From contig CALVEL010000002.1 of assembly GCA_944326565.1 (NCBI GenBank), forward strand, positions 124,001-188,000: a stretch of DNA of 64,000 nucleotides, written 5' to 3'. The stretch's first letter is position 1, and each line of letters starts with the position of its first letter. This document shows positions 1 through 8,329 of this stretch, piece by piece. The DNA is from Candidatus Gastranaerophilales bacterium (GTDB lineage Bacteria; Cyanobacteriota; Vampirovibrionia; Gastranaerophilales; Gastranaerophilaceae). A program made the position numbers and the translations under genes. The notes under the pieces were generated by a model that did no database searches, had not been told where the DNA came from, and was given only the letters and a program-made list of their open reading frames with translations.

Positions 1-717
1 CCAACAGATTTTAAAAGAGGTATTATATCAATTTACCCAAAGGCTTTATCAAAAGCCTTTTACAAAAGTGCCTTTACAATGGCAGAAGTATTAATAACAA
101 TAGGGATAATCGGGATAGTAGCCGCAATGACTATACCCGGTCTAATCAAGAATTATCAGGAAAGACAATTTAAGACAGCATATAAAAAAGTATATTCAGA
201 AATATCCCAAGCGTTTCAAGAAGCATTACTAAATCAAGAGTTTACAAGAACAACACAATTTTCTGCTACAGCTACAACAGAGGAATTTAATATATTAAAA
301 TCCAAATTCAAAGTAATGCTTGATTGTGGCTCTGAGGATATAGACCGCTGCTGGAAAAAAGGCGATACCTTGTGTGGTGGTTCATGTCAATCAGGCAATT
401 CCGCAGATGGTATTGATATGGAAAATGGTGCTCCTATGCAAGGTGAAGCTTCGTGTTTTATAGATGGTGGTGGACAAAACTGGTGTATATATGGTGCTAG
501 AGAAAACATATTTTTAGTAGATACAAATGGTTTTTCAAATCCGAATCAATTTGGTAGAGATAGGTGGATATTTACATTTGCTGATATAAATAATGAACGG
601 ACAGTTTATTCTGCTAAGTATAAAAAAGTTATTCCTTACATAAATGAAGATATATTGACACAAACTTCTTTTTGCAAACATCCGCCTTGTTATTATGAAT
701 CCTGGCTTTTGAAGTAA
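1..717 (+). CDS. Type IV pilin-like protein, 5' end outside the window
   Basis: The frame is open from base 1, so the gene starts upstream of the window. The first in-frame ATG (79) lies inside the prepilin motif SAFTMAEVLITIGIIG and is not a believable start. The motif has the usual layout: small residue before the cleavage site, Phe at +1, Glu at +5, then a ~20-residue hydrophobic helix (to about VAAMTIPGLI). This is what prepilin peptidase and the type II secretion/type IV pilus assembly machinery recognise. The rest is a soluble domain with several Cys (CGSEDIDRCWKKG, CGGSCQ, CFIDGGG), likely disulfide-bonded outside the cell, as in major and minor pseudopilins. The leader upstream of the motif is at least 24 residues, longer than the usual 6-10. 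It ends just before a convergent response regulator gene. Which pilus or secretion system it serves cannot be told from here. Confidence 0.8.
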   Translation, partial: PTDFKRGIISIYPKALSKAFYKSAFTMAEVLITIGIIGIVAAMTIPGLIKNYQERQFKTAYKKVYSEISQAFQEALLNQEFTRTTQFSATATTEEFNILKSKFKVMLDCGSEDIDRCWKKGDTLCGGSCQSGNSADGIDMENGAPMQGEASCFIDGGGQNWCIYGARENIFLVDTNGFSNPNQFGRDRWIFTFADINNERTVYSAKYKKVIPYINEDILTQTSFCKHPPCYYESWLLK

Positions 718-729
718 GTTTGTACTATT

Positions 730-1116
730 TTAAAAAACATTTTCGAAAAGTTTTTTATAATTTTCTTTTAACTGACACATGGGTTTTGGCAAGTATTCGA
801 CATCATATTTTTCTGCTATCACCTTAATATTTGGTGCTGCAGAAATTATAACTATTCTGGTATTTTGGTATTCTTTGTATGTGTTGATTTGTTTTATAAA
901 CCACTCGCCGGCATACATAGGTAAAAAATCACTTTCCATCTGCATATCAGTAAATATTACATCATAAGGGGTATCAATATTAAGAATTATTTTATCAAGC
1001 CCTTCTTTTGCGGATTTGGCAATATCAAATAATGTATTTTCAGGCAGAGCTTGCTTTAAATTATTCAAATGATATTCAATCCAGCCTATAGAATCATCAG
1101 TTATAAGTATTTTCAT
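730..1116 (-). CDS. CheY-like single-domain response regulator
   Basis: 128 aa, the length of a bare receiver domain. The acidic pair DD lies at residues 7-8, the phosphoacceptor Asp in VIFTDMQ near residue 57, a Ser in the switch position (VIISAA) and the conserved Lys in LPKP near residue 111. There is no output domain, so it should act by protein-protein contact after phosphotransfer from an unlinked histidine kinase. The gene follows the Hsp20-like gene on the same strand but is separated from it by a strong hairpin terminator (1138-1160), so it is probably transcribed separately. It converges on the pilin gene with 12 bases between the ends. Confidence 0.85.
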   Translation of the reverse strand: MKILITDDSIGWIEYHLNNLKQALPENTLFDIAKSAKEGLDKIILNIDTPYDVIFTDMQMESDFLPMYAGEWFIKQINTYKEYQNTRIVIISAAPNIKVIAEKYDVEYLPKPMCQLKENYKKLFENVF

Positions 1117-1137
1117 AGACTTAATTCTAACATAAAA

Positions 1138-1160
1138 ATACCGGACATTTCGTCCGGTAT
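1138..1160 (-). terminator. Rho-independent terminator of the Hsp20-like gene
   Basis: Perfect 9 bp stem (ATACCGGAC/GTCCGGTAT) with a 5-base loop. T-runs follow on both strands (five T on the minus strand, nine on the plus strand). It sits just downstream of the Hsp20-like gene read on the minus strand and could work in both directions. Confidence 0.85.
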
Positions 1161-1166
1161 TTTTTT

Positions 1167-1712
1167 TTAATCTTCTATTGGTACAACTATTATATACTTA
1201 TCGCCGTCTTTAAATTTGCTCATTTCTGATAATTTAGCTTCTTCTGGGAAAATAAAACTTTGGGTAAAGCGGATTATAGCATTTTTATTTCTTTTTTTAG
1301 TTTCCCCTGCGGCATTTACAGTTAGTTTGTTGCCTTCGGTTGTAACTTCTACATTTTTTTCATCATTGTCAAACGGTCTTAAATTAATAATAATTTTAAA
1401 TGCGTCATCAGTTTTTTCTATATGAACAATTTCCCCTGCTTTATGTTCAAGCCATTCACCTTTTAGTATATCTTTGTGTGCAATTCTTTCTGCCTGACGT
1501 GCTTCTTTCATCATCATTCTGTCCATTTTTCTCATTTGGACTATCGGATCAAGCATTTGTTTGTAGTGCCAATCTGTAACTACATAAAATGCAGCAAATG
1601 CTCCTAAAAATGTTAATATTGCAATAAAAACATGTTTCATAACAGGATGATTGCATAAAAAACAGTTTTCATGTTTATGCTCATTTCTGTTCTCATAGTT
1701 GTTTTCGTCCAT
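1167..1712 (-). CDS. Membrane-anchored small heat shock protein (Hsp20/alpha-crystallin-like)
   Basis: 181 aa. A hydrophilic N-terminus with a His/Cys cluster (HKHENCFLCNH) is followed by one transmembrane helix at about residues 25-46 (HVFIAILTFLGAFAAFYVV), a charged Met/Arg-rich linker, and a C-terminal beta-rich segment (about 100-181) with the alpha-crystallin pattern, including FKIIINLRPFD and the final strand YIIVVPIED. Hsp20 proteins hold unfolding proteins in a refoldable state; the membrane anchor suggests a role at the inner membrane. The IxI/V tail normally used for oligomer exchange is not obvious. AAAGGAG precedes the ATG at a good distance. It ends in a strong terminator. The domain call is fairly good; the membrane role is inference. 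Confidence 0.7.
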   Translation of the reverse strand: MDENNYENRNEHKHENCFLCNHPVMKHVFIAILTFLGAFAAFYVVTDWHYKQMLDPIVQMRKMDRMMMKEARQAERIAHKDILKGEWLEHKAGEIVHIEKTDDAFKIIINLRPFDNDEKNVEVTTEGNKLTVNAAGETKKRNKNAIIRFTQSFIFPEEAKLSEMSKFKDGDKYIIVVPIED

Positions 1713-1804
1713 AAAAAATACTCCTTTCTTCTATTACAAAGTAATAATATTTCAAATCATTTTCATATGTCCATAGCGCAGTTGGGTTAATCCTTGTTAC
1801 AAGC

Positions 1805-1833
1805 TTGTCAAAAAGATAAATATATGTTACAAT
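1805..1833 (+). promoter_or_regulatory. Promoter of the RHH regulator gene with duplicated GTTACAA
   Basis: TTGTCA (1805-1810), a 17 bp spacer and TACAAT (1828-1833). The heptamer GTTACAA occurs at 1796-1802 (inside the palindrome CTTGTTACAAG) and again at 1826-1832 over the -10 box, exactly 30 bp apart, so the promoter could be autoregulated by the encoded protein. GGAGGG (1842-1847) is the ribosome binding site. Confidence 0.6.
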
Positions 1834-1857
1834 CATAGCATGGAGGGTTAATGTAAA

Positions 1858-2046
1858 ATGGCAAAAATTTTAGTAACTATGCCAGATGAATTTTTAAGTC
1901 GTGTAGATGGTCTTGCAAGCAATGAACAACGCACTAGAAGTGAGTTAATTCGTGAAGCTTTAAGAACTTATATGCGTCGTACAACCGCTCAGCAGATCCA
2001 AAAAGCAGAAGACAATGCTAAAATTTTGGAACATCTTCTCGATTAA
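1858..2046 (+). CDS. Ribbon-helix-helix (CopG/MetJ-fold) transcription regulator
   Basis: 62 aa. The first nine residues (MAKILVTMP) form the DNA-contacting beta strand. They are followed by two helices with the RHH signature FLSRVDGLASNEQRTRSELIREALRTYMRR. RHH proteins bind DNA as dimers of dimers, usually at repeated short sites, and many are antitoxins. No toxin-sized gene follows on this strand, so here it looks like a stand-alone regulator. The short C-terminal tail (QQIQKAEDNAKILEHLLD) could be a dimerisation or partner-binding helix. It has its own promoter and a strong SD. Confidence 0.8.
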   Translation: MAKILVTMPDEFLSRVDGLASNEQRTRSELIREALRTYMRRTTAQQIQKAEDNAKILEHLLD

Positions 2047-2123
2047 AAATAGTTTTTGGAATTAATGAAGTTAAATAATATTATAATTTTCGGCTCATAA
2101 AAATGAGACGCATTTTGATATTT

Positions 2124-3203
2124 TTACATTCTGTCTAATTCCATTGTATTGCGAATTATGGCATGTGCAGTCAGTAAAAGATAAGGATTTATTTCATTTG
2201 TATGTGACATGTTAATTTTTGCACTGGTAATCTCTGATTTTTGCAGCTCATTATTTTCTTTTTTAGTATCAAATGAAATTATAGATTGCATTGAATAATG
2301 TTTCTGTTCATTTTCTAAACGTAATAACAATTCATCTTTAGGAAATTTTTCGGTGCATTCAATATTTACATGTACAGAATTAGGAGTTTCTAAAATAATT
2401 GTAGCTATTATAATTCCATAGTTTACTGTTGTAATAGTTACAATAAGAATACTTTCATTTTCAGATCCTTTGTTTTCGGAGGTTTCAATTTCCAAATCAA
2501 ACCCTGCACCTTCATGTAAAGGCAGCCAAGGTAAATATAATAGCATTAGAGTTTTTAATGTCTGTGCAGGGTTATCTGTTGATGCAAGCGCAATACTTGC
2601 ATTAATTAATTTTGCGGTTTCTTTCATTTGTCCTAAATCATTAACCCCTTGTTTAGCTGCATTTGCCATTGCCAGTATCAATTTTGTAACTGCATCTTTA
2701 CCGTTTGTTTGTATAAGTGCGGCGATATCGCTTATGCTTATCATTTGTCCTGCGCTCAATTGAAGATTTTTTAGAGCTGACGCCATTTGAGTATTAATTT
2801 GACTTTTCAGAGCACTTTGCATTTCACTTGTAGTCAATCCTTGCAACTGAGCAAGGATTTGTGCCTGCATCTGTGAAAGCATGTTTCTTCTTGCTGCCAT
2901 TTGCTGCTCAAAAAGTCTGTTAAATTGAATTTGATTAAGATTTTTTTGCAGCATAAAAAGTAATTCATTCATATTTCTTGGGAGTTGCAATAAATCTTTT
3001 ATATAAACAGAACGATCTCCCCCGCTTAATGCTCCCATTTGTATTGATGAAGACGAACTGGCTGCAGCTGATGGTGCAGGAGTATTTGAAACGGATGCTG
3101 TGTTTTGGAAAGGTGTAGGATTTGCATTACTACTCGAACCTTTTTGGATTGGTTTGTAGTTGACGTATTTTGCAATAAGACTTCCAAGATTAAAGTTTTC
3201 CAT
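2124..3203 (-). CDS. Conserved-looking hypothetical protein with Ser/Ala/Pro-rich linker
   Basis: 359 aa, not recognised. There is no signal peptide. Residues about 20-60 are a low-complexity Ser/Ala/Pro/Asn linker. About 70-180 is Gln/Met/Leu-rich and helical (LLFMLQKNLNQIQFNRLFEQQMAARRNMLSQ and onward), probably coiled coil or bundle. About 215-290 has LYLPWLPLHEGAGFDLEIE followed by beta strands, an arrangement faintly like the C-terminal domain of flagellar hook-length control proteins, but I cannot confirm that. It is followed on the minus strand by nothing obvious, and precedes (32 bases) the acetyltransferase gene in the same direction. Confidence 0.6.
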   Translation of the reverse strand: MENFNLGSLIAKYVNYKPIQKGSSSNANPTPFQNTASVSNTPAPSAAASSSSSIQMGALSGGDRSVYIKDLLQLPRNMNELLFMLQKNLNQIQFNRLFEQQMAARRNMLSQMQAQILAQLQGLTTSEMQSALKSQINTQMASALKNLQLSAGQMISISDIAALIQTNGKDAVTKLILAMANAAKQGVNDLGQMKETAKLINASIALASTDNPAQTLKTLMLLYLPWLPLHEGAGFDLEIETSENKGSENESILIVTITTVNYGIIIATIILETPNSVHVNIECTEKFPKDELLLRLENEQKHYSMQSIISFDTKKENNELQKSEITSAKINMSHTNEINPYLLLTAHAIIRNTMELDRM

Positions 3204-3235
3204 ATAATGATTTTAACGGATTTTTGTAAAAAAGT

Positions 3236-4225
3236 CTATTTTCTTGTAGGAAGATATGATTGAGGATAGTTATAATCTTCTTTGAATCCTAAATGTCGAT
3301 ACATTTTTAAGGCTTGAAAATTATTTGTTTCAGTACATGTATTGACTTCGGTAATAGGTTTTTCACCATTATCAACCCATCTAATAAGTTGTTCTACTGA
3401 AGCTTTAAGCATATGTTTTGAAAGTCCCTTGCCCTGGTGTTCTTTTTTTATTGCAACGATCGGAATATTAGCTATTTGTCCGCCTGTCAGGTTCATAAAA
3501 CAAAATCCGACAGGTACTCCGCTACATAAAAGCACGCTTGTAGCTTCAGGTAAAAATTCAGCATAGATATTATTTGTTATTTTGTCAATAATATCGTAAG
3601 TACCTTCAGGGGTTGTAAATCTTGGATCAAATAAAGCATCTGCACTTGTTGAAAAAGCTTCATTTACAATTTCTACAGCAGCATCAAAGTATTCATTTGA
3701 CCAGCTTACTATTTTATAACATGGGTTTAAATCTGTCAGTTCGGTCAATTTAAGAATTTCTCTTGAGTTTGTCCCGCTCATCATAAATCTTAATACTGCA
3801 ATTCCCACAAATTTAAAGCCGAATCTTGCAATTTCACCGATTAAAGTTTTTTGAGCTCCAAGCATTGGGTAGCATACAATTTTTTCTTTTCTGTCTTCTC
3901 TTGTTTCTCGCAAAAATTCTTCTATCAAATATTTACTTCTGGTCATAATATTTTCCATTTTATAAGAATGAATAATATTTAATTCAACAGCTTCAGAAAT
4001 AGCTGTTGTATATACCAAAAATGCTGTCGGGAGATTGTTTTCATATAAAACAATGCAATTTATTAATTCTTTTTCAAGTGCTTCAATAAAACCTTCATAA
4101 TCTAAAGGCTCAAGTTCAAATTTGTATTCCAAAACTGCTCTGTTACGAAAATCGTTGTATATAGCGGAAAAATTTTTATAAGAATCTTCTTTCAGAGGTT
4201 TTGCCTCGTAAAGTGTATCTATCAT
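3236..4225 (-). CDS. GNAT-family N-acetyltransferase, double-domain type
   Basis: About 329 aa, roughly twice a single GNAT domain. The C-terminal half carries the acetyl-CoA binding motif A (VAIKKEHQGKGLSKHMLKASVEQL) and the motif B-like NNFQALKMYRHLGFKE. The N-terminal half looks like a degenerate GNAT repeat. I chose the ATG at 4225 because GGGGTAAG precedes it. An ATG at 4246 is possible and starts 4 bases after the ribBA stop. The tight spacing makes it the last gene of a ribE-ribBA-GNAT transcript, but the substrate is unknown. Confidence 0.75.
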   Translation of the reverse strand: MIDTLYEAKPLKEDSYKNFSAIYNDFRNRAVLEYKFELEPLDYEGFIEALEKELINCIVLYENNLPTAFLVYTTAISEAVELNIIHSYKMENIMTRSKYLIEEFLRETREDRKEKIVCYPMLGAQKTLIGEIARFGFKFVGIAVLRFMMSGTNSREILKLTELTDLNPCYKIVSWSNEYFDAAVEIVNEAFSTSADALFDPRFTTPEGTYDIIDKITNNIYAEFLPEATSVLLCSGVPVGFCFMNLTGGQIANIPIVAIKKEHQGKGLSKHMLKASVEQLIRWVDNGEKPITEVNTCTETNNFQALKMYRHLGFKEDYNYPQSYLPTRK

Positions 4226-4250
4226 ATTTCTTACCCCAAAATGCATTTTT

Positions 4251-5459
4251 TTAGAACATATGATGCATTTTTTCTTTTTTGGTATTCATATATTTTTCAT
4301 TATATGAATTAATTTCAGGAGTTAATTTTACCACGTCATTTATTTTAAGTCCATAGCCTGTTAGAGCTATTATTTTTTTAGGGTTATTAGTAATAAGATT
4401 AAAACTGTTAAATCCTAAATCAGAGATTATCTGGGCGCCCATGCCATAATCTCTTAAATCAGGTTTAAATCCGAGTGATAAATTAGCTTCTACTGTATCT
4501 TGACCGCATTCCTGCAATTTGTATGCTTTAATTTTGTTTACAATACCGATACCGCGACCTTCATGTCCTTTCATATAGATTAAAGCACCTTTACCATAAT
4601 CATTAATCATTTTTAAAGCGCTGTGAAGTTGATAATTGCAGTCACATTTCAAGCTATGGAAGATATCACCTGTGAGACATTCACTGTGAACTCTTACAAG
4701 TGGGGTTTTATTACTTCCATCATCTTTTACTAATGCAACACTTTCCTGACCTGTTAAATGATTTACGTACCCGTAGATTTCAAATTCTCCAAAAGCAGTA
4801 GGAAGATGAGCTTCAGCTTCTCTTGTAACTATTTTTTCGGTTTTTAGTCTATATGCAATAAGTTCAGCAACAGTAATGAATTTTATATTATGTTTTTGTG
4901 CAAATTTAAACAATTCATCGCGTTTTGCCATATGACCATCTGCACCCATAATTTCGCACATCGGACCAGCTTGGATATGTCCTGCAAGTCTTGCAAGATC
5001 AACAACAGCTTCAGTATGACCGGTTCTTTGCAGAACTCCGCCTTTTCTTGCGACACATGGAAAAAGATGTCCAGGTCGTCTCAAATCTGACGGTATAGCA
5101 TCTGGTGCAAGTGCTACTTCAATTGTTTTTGCTCTGTCGAATGCCGAGATACCAGTTGTAACTCCATATTTTTCAGCAGCATCTATGCTCACAGTGAAAG
5201 CGGTTTTCATACCCTCAGTATTTTGCTCTACCATTTGCGGTAAATCTAATTTTTCTGCTAATTCAGGTGAAATTGCAAGGCAAATAAGACCTTTTGCATT
5301 TTCAGCCATAAATTTGATAATTTCTGGAGTTACCATTTGTCCTGAACAAATTAAATCACCTTCGTTTTCGCGGTCCTCATCATCTGCTACAATTATCATT
5401 TTACCGTTTTTGAAATCTTCTATTGCTTCTTCAATTGTATTAAATTTGAAATCTTCCAT
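4251..5459 (-). CDS. ribBA: RibBA: 3,4-dihydroxy-2-butanone-4-phosphate synthase / GTP cyclohydrolase II
   Basis: Bifunctional entry enzyme of riboflavin synthesis. The N-terminal half makes DHBP from ribulose 5-phosphate (MIIVADDEDRENEGDLI with the acidic Mg site, then the GHTEA segment). The C-terminal half opens GTP (VRVHSECLTGDIFHSLKCDC supplies the Zn Cys ligands; KGHEGRGIGIVNKIKAYKLQE is the catalytic region). About 402 aa, normal for the fusion. The ATG at 5459 follows the ribE stop after one base; an upstream ATG (5474) would overlap ribE. The C-terminal tail is Lys/Met/His-rich. No ribD or ribH is present in this window. Confidence 0.95.
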   Translation of the reverse strand: MEDFKFNTIEEAIEDFKNGKMIIVADDEDRENEGDLICSGQMVTPEIIKFMAENAKGLICLAISPELAEKLDLPQMVEQNTEGMKTAFTVSIDAAEKYGVTTGISAFDRAKTIEVALAPDAIPSDLRRPGHLFPCVARKGGVLQRTGHTEAVVDLARLAGHIQAGPMCEIMGADGHMAKRDELFKFAQKHNIKFITVAELIAYRLKTEKIVTREAEAHLPTAFGEFEIYGYVNHLTGQESVALVKDDGSNKTPLVRVHSECLTGDIFHSLKCDCNYQLHSALKMINDYGKGALIYMKGHEGRGIGIVNKIKAYKLQECGQDTVEANLSLGFKPDLRDYGMGAQIISDLGFNSFNLITNNPKKIIALTGYGLKINDVVKLTPEINSYNEKYMNTKKEKMHHMF

Positions 5460-5460
5460 T

Positions 5461-6060
5461 TTACATAAACCCATTTTCTTTCAAAAAGTCTTCAGTTATA
5501 ACATTATCTTTTGTTGATAAAAATTTTTCAATATATCTGCCTAAAATATCAGTTTCAATGTTCACCAAATCTCCAATTTTTAAATCTTTTAAATTGGTAT
5601 TTTCTAATGTATGCGGGATAATTGCGACACTAAAAGTATTATTTTGACACTTTGCAACGGTTAAACTTACACCATTTACGGTAATTGCTCCTTTATAGAC
5701 AATATATTTATTAAGTTCTTCAGGAATTTCGAAAGTCATATTTCCAAGATACTTTCCTTTGCCATCAACATGTCCCTGTACTATATGTCCCCCCATTCTG
5801 CTTGTTGGGGTTAATGCTCTTTCTAAATTAACACTTTGACCTGATTTGAAATTTTTAAAAGTTGTTATTGAAAGAGTCTCGAGACTTACATCAGCTGTAA
5901 AAGTATCAGAGGTCATATTTACAACAGTTTGACAACAGCCGTCAATTGCTATGCTGTCTCCAAGTTTTGTATTTTCCAAAACTTTTTTGCATTCAATAAC
6001 TAATTTTTTTCCGTTAAAACTTTTTATTATGCCTGTTTCTTCTACAATTCCTGTAAACAT
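5461..6060 (-). CDS. ribE: Riboflavin synthase alpha chain
   Basis: 199 aa, the usual length. It has the start MFTGIVEETG, the first-barrel lumazine site (LERALTPTSRMGGHIVQGHVDG) and the matching second barrel (GAITVNGVSLTVAKCQNNTFSVAIIPHT), so both lumazine-binding repeats are intact. It dismutates two 6,7-dimethyl-8-ribityllumazine molecules into riboflavin. First gene of the minus-strand ribE-ribBA-GNAT unit and divergent from tpiA. I saw no FMN riboswitch in the 125 bp upstream. Confidence 0.95.
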   Translation of the reverse strand: MFTGIVEETGIIKSFNGKKLVIECKKVLENTKLGDSIAIDGCCQTVVNMTSDTFTADVSLETLSITTFKNFKSGQSVNLERALTPTSRMGGHIVQGHVDGKGKYLGNMTFEIPEELNKYIVYKGAITVNGVSLTVAKCQNNTFSVAIIPHTLENTNLKDLKIGDLVNIETDILGRYIEKFLSTKDNVITEDFLKENGFM

Positions 6061-6122
6061 AATTGAATTTTATCATGAAATTTCTTTTTTGAATAATATG
6101 TCTGAAAAGTTGAGATAATTAA

Positions 6123-6151
6123 TTGCAAATAAAAAATTTTCACTCTATAAT
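6123..6151 (+). promoter_or_regulatory. tpiA promoter
   Basis: TTGCAA (6123-6128), 17 bp spacer, perfect TATAAT (6146-6151). AGGAGAG follows just before the ATG. Confidence 0.8.
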
Positions 6152-6185
6152 ATCCATGTCGTGACAGGAACATAGGAGAGAAATT

Positions 6186-6986
6186 ATGTCAAGAAAACCA
6201 ATTATTGCTGGAAACTGGAAAATGAATTTACTTCGTTCAGAAGCTGAACAAGTTTTTGAAGGTGTAAAAGAATTTGTCAATGATTATACAGCGCAGGAAT
6301 TGCCTACAATTGTAATTGCGCCGGTATTTACATCAATAAGTGCTGTAAGAACAGTAAAATGCAACTGCGGATGTGGCGGAAATAAAATTTCAATTGCAGG
6401 ACAAAACTGCCACTGGGAAAAATCAGGTGCCTATACAGGTGAAATTTCTGTAGAAATGTTGGCAGATGCAGGCTGTGATTATGTAATCATCGGACACTCT
6501 GAAAGAAGACAATATTTTGCTGAAACTGATGAAATGATTAATAAAAAAGCAAAAGCAATCTTAGCAGGCGGATTGATCCCTATTATCTGCTGTGGTGAGA
6601 CCTTAGAACAAAGAGAAGCCGGTATTACTGACAAATGGATTGCTGGTCAAATCAAAGCTGCTTTAGAAGGAATTTCATCAGAAGACGTTGCAAAATCAGT
6701 AATAGCATATGAACCTATTTGGGCAATAGGTACAGGCAAAACTTGCGATTCAGATGAAGCTAACAGAGTAATTGCAATGATTAGAAATGTTGTAAAAGAA
6801 GTTGCAGGTGCTGAAGCTGCTGATTCTATCAGAATTTTATACGGTGGTTCAGTTAAACCTTCTACAATTGCAGAACAAATGTCAAAATCAGATATTGACG
6901 GTGCATTAGTAGGTGGTGCTTCATTGAAAGCAGAAAGCTTTAATGAAATTATTGCAAATACTATGAAAGTTGCTTGTAAAGCGTAG
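6186..6986 (+). CDS. tpiA: Triosephosphate isomerase
   Basis: Interconverts dihydroxyacetone phosphate and glyceraldehyde 3-phosphate in glycolysis. The catalytic Lys lies in AGNWKMN, His in VIIGHSERR, Glu in YEPIWAIGTGKT, and the phosphate-gripping loop near ILYGGSVKPS. 266 aa, slightly longer than the usual ~250 because of a Cys-rich insert near residues 59-68 (KCNCGCGGNK). That insert could bind a metal or form disulfides, though the rest of the fold is standard. It has its own promoter and its own strong terminator, so it is probably monocistronic. Confidence 0.97.
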   Translation: MSRKPIIAGNWKMNLLRSEAEQVFEGVKEFVNDYTAQELPTIVIAPVFTSISAVRTVKCNCGCGGNKISIAGQNCHWEKSGAYTGEISVEMLADAGCDYVIIGHSERRQYFAETDEMINKKAKAILAGGLIPIICCGETLEQREAGITDKWIAGQIKAALEGISSEDVAKSVIAYEPIWAIGTGKTCDSDEANRVIAMIRNVVKEVAGAEAADSIRILYGGSVKPSTIAEQMSKSDIDGALVGGASLKAESFNEIIANTMKVACKA

Positions 6987-7003
6987 TTAAATATTTTATA
7001 TTA

Positions 7004-7038
7004 CAAAAGAGGCGAATTTTTATGATTCGTCTCTTTTG
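7004..7038 (+). terminator. tpiA terminator
   Basis: 14 bp stem (CAAAAGAGGCGAAT against ATTCGTCTCTTTTG, one G-T pair) with a 7-base loop, followed by TTTAAAATTT. The A-rich left arm and T-rich right arm fit a Rho-independent terminator. Confidence 0.85.
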
Positions 7039-7046
7039 TTTAAAAT

Positions 7047-7075
7047 TTGCACAAAAACTTTTTTTATTTTATAAT
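7047..7075 (+). promoter_or_regulatory. Promoter at the head of the fatty-acid operon
   Basis: TTGCAC (7047-7052), 17 bp spacer, perfect TATAAT (7070-7075), immediately after the tpiA terminator. It is the most likely main promoter for the yceD-rpmF-plsX-fab genes. Confidence 0.75.
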
Positions 7076-7131
7076 TGTAACGCTTGATTAGTAGAAGAAT
7101 TACTGATTGGATTTAAAAAAAGGAGTAAGAA

Positions 7132-7380
7132 ATGGCTCAACAATTTAATGCACAAAATATTAAAAAAAGAGTGTCTGTTTTGGTATTCTTAAAAGGTTCT
7201 ACAGCACCTTTGGTGTTATATGTTGAAAATCCCGAGGCTTTATATGATGAATTAAAACAGGCAATTAAAAGTCCTACCGCTCTTTTGATAGAAAAAGAAA
7301 CTCTTGGACCTTTGAAAAAAGTTTGTTTTATTTCAAATCAAGTAGCTTCTTTGGCTCTTCAAGAAGAACAATATATGTAA
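7132..7380 (+). CDS. Small hypothetical protein at head of the yceD-rpmF-plsX operon
   Basis: 82 aa, not recognised. It is predicted soluble, alpha/beta (VSVLVFLKGSTAPLVLYVENPEALYDELKQAI, then PTALLIEKETLGPLKKVCFISNQVASLALQEE). AAAGGAG precedes the ATG well. It is separated from yceD by 18 bases and shares its promoter, so it is part of the operon. The look of a ligand- or membrane-interface sensor domain is only an impression. Confidence 0.65.
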   Translation: MAQQFNAQNIKKRVSVLVFLKGSTAPLVLYVENPEALYDELKQAIKSPTALLIEKETLGPLKKVCFISNQVASLALQEEQYM

Positions 7381-7398
7381 AAAGAAAGTTTTTTATAA

Positions 7399-7881
7399 AT
7401 GTCTGTGATTTCAATTGAAGATATAGAAAATTCTACAAATAAAACCGTTAATTATAAATTTGAAGAAAAAATTGACGGTATAGATTCTGTCGGGCCTGTT
7501 TGTGCTGATTTAGAATTAAAATCTTTGGGTGATTTTATTGAAGTAAAAGGGCATGTCGAATGTATTTTGAAGTTGGAATGTGATTTATGTTTGAAAGAAT
7601 TCGAATATAAACTTGATTTTGATGTAGATGAAATGTATGCAAAATATGCCCTGCAAGAAGAATATTCACAAGAAACAGAAATTAAAGAAGGACAGTTTAT
7701 TACGGATTTAAACGGAGAAGATAAGATTGACATTTATGACTTATTGTATCAATCTGTAATATTAAATATACCAAATAAAAAAGTTTGTGGTATAAATTGT
7801 AATGGGAACAAATTTCTTAAAGAAGAAGATTTGTCAGACCCAAGAATGGAAATATTTAAAAACATTCAAATTGACAAATGA
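7399..7881 (+). CDS. yceD: YceD/DUF177-family protein
   Basis: 160 aa. It has the family pattern: beta strands, then the Cys pair in LECDLCLKEFEY, an acidic stretch, and a C-terminal PNKKVCGINCNG pair before LSDPRMEIFKNI. YceD nearly always sits directly upstream of rpmF, as here. In E. coli and plants DUF177 proteins are linked to 23S rRNA accumulation. Both Cys pairs are kept, which suggests a metal site. Order and motifs make the call firm. Confidence 0.85.
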   Translation: MSVISIEDIENSTNKTVNYKFEEKIDGIDSVGPVCADLELKSLGDFIEVKGHVECILKLECDLCLKEFEYKLDFDVDEMYAKYALQEEYSQETEIKEGQFITDLNGEDKIDIYDLLYQSVILNIPNKKVCGINCNGNKFLKEEDLSDPRMEIFKNIQIDK

Positions 7882-7971
7882 AAGTCCCGATAAGGCACAT
7901 AGTGTCACCTTTGCAAAAGCTAAAGGTTAAAGAAATATAAGTAGTAGTAAAAAATAAAAAGGAAAAGAAAA

Positions 7972-8319
7972 ATGGCAGTACCTAAGAAAAGAACAGGACA
8001 TTCAGCACAAGGACATAGAAGAAGTAACTGGAAAGCAACAAAACCAGAAACTACAAAATGCCCTAATTGCGGTGAAACAGTATTAACTCACACAGTATGT
8101 ACAGCTTGCGGAACTTATAAAGGAAAACCTGTAAGCTTGAAAGACAGAGTTGAAGAAGTAAAAGCAGAAGAAAAGAAACCTGCTAAAAAAACAACTAAAA
8201 AATCAGCTAAGACTGAAGAAGTAAAAGCTGAAGTAAAAGCTGAAGTAAAAGCTGAAGCTGTTGAGGAAGTTAAAGAAGAAACTGAATCAAAAGAAGAAGT
8301 TTCAGAAAAAGAAGAATAG
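7972..8319 (+). CDS. rpmF: Ribosomal protein L32 with an acidic/lysine-rich C-terminal extension
   Basis: The first ~60 residues are a standard zinc-ribbon L32 (MAVPKKRTGHSAQGHRRS, then CPNCGE and CTACGTYKG). L32 normally ends near here at about 57-60 aa. This one runs on for about 55 further residues of Lys/Glu/Ala repeats (units like KAEV/KAEE), giving 115 aa. The extension is predicted disordered or a single charged helix. A stem-loop (8330-8364) follows in the gap before plsX. Confidence 0.95.
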   Translation: MAVPKKRTGHSAQGHRRSNWKATKPETTKCPNCGETVLTHTVCTACGTYKGKPVSLKDRVEEVKAEEKKPAKKTTKKSAKTEEVKAEVKAEVKAEAVEEVKEETESKEEVSEKEE

Positions 8320-8329
8320 TAGTTATAAA

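Noticed and set aside
6061-6185. FMN riboswitch upstream of ribE
   Set aside because: The 125 bp gap is AT-rich, too small, and has none of the conserved AGGGATATGAGGA-type core.
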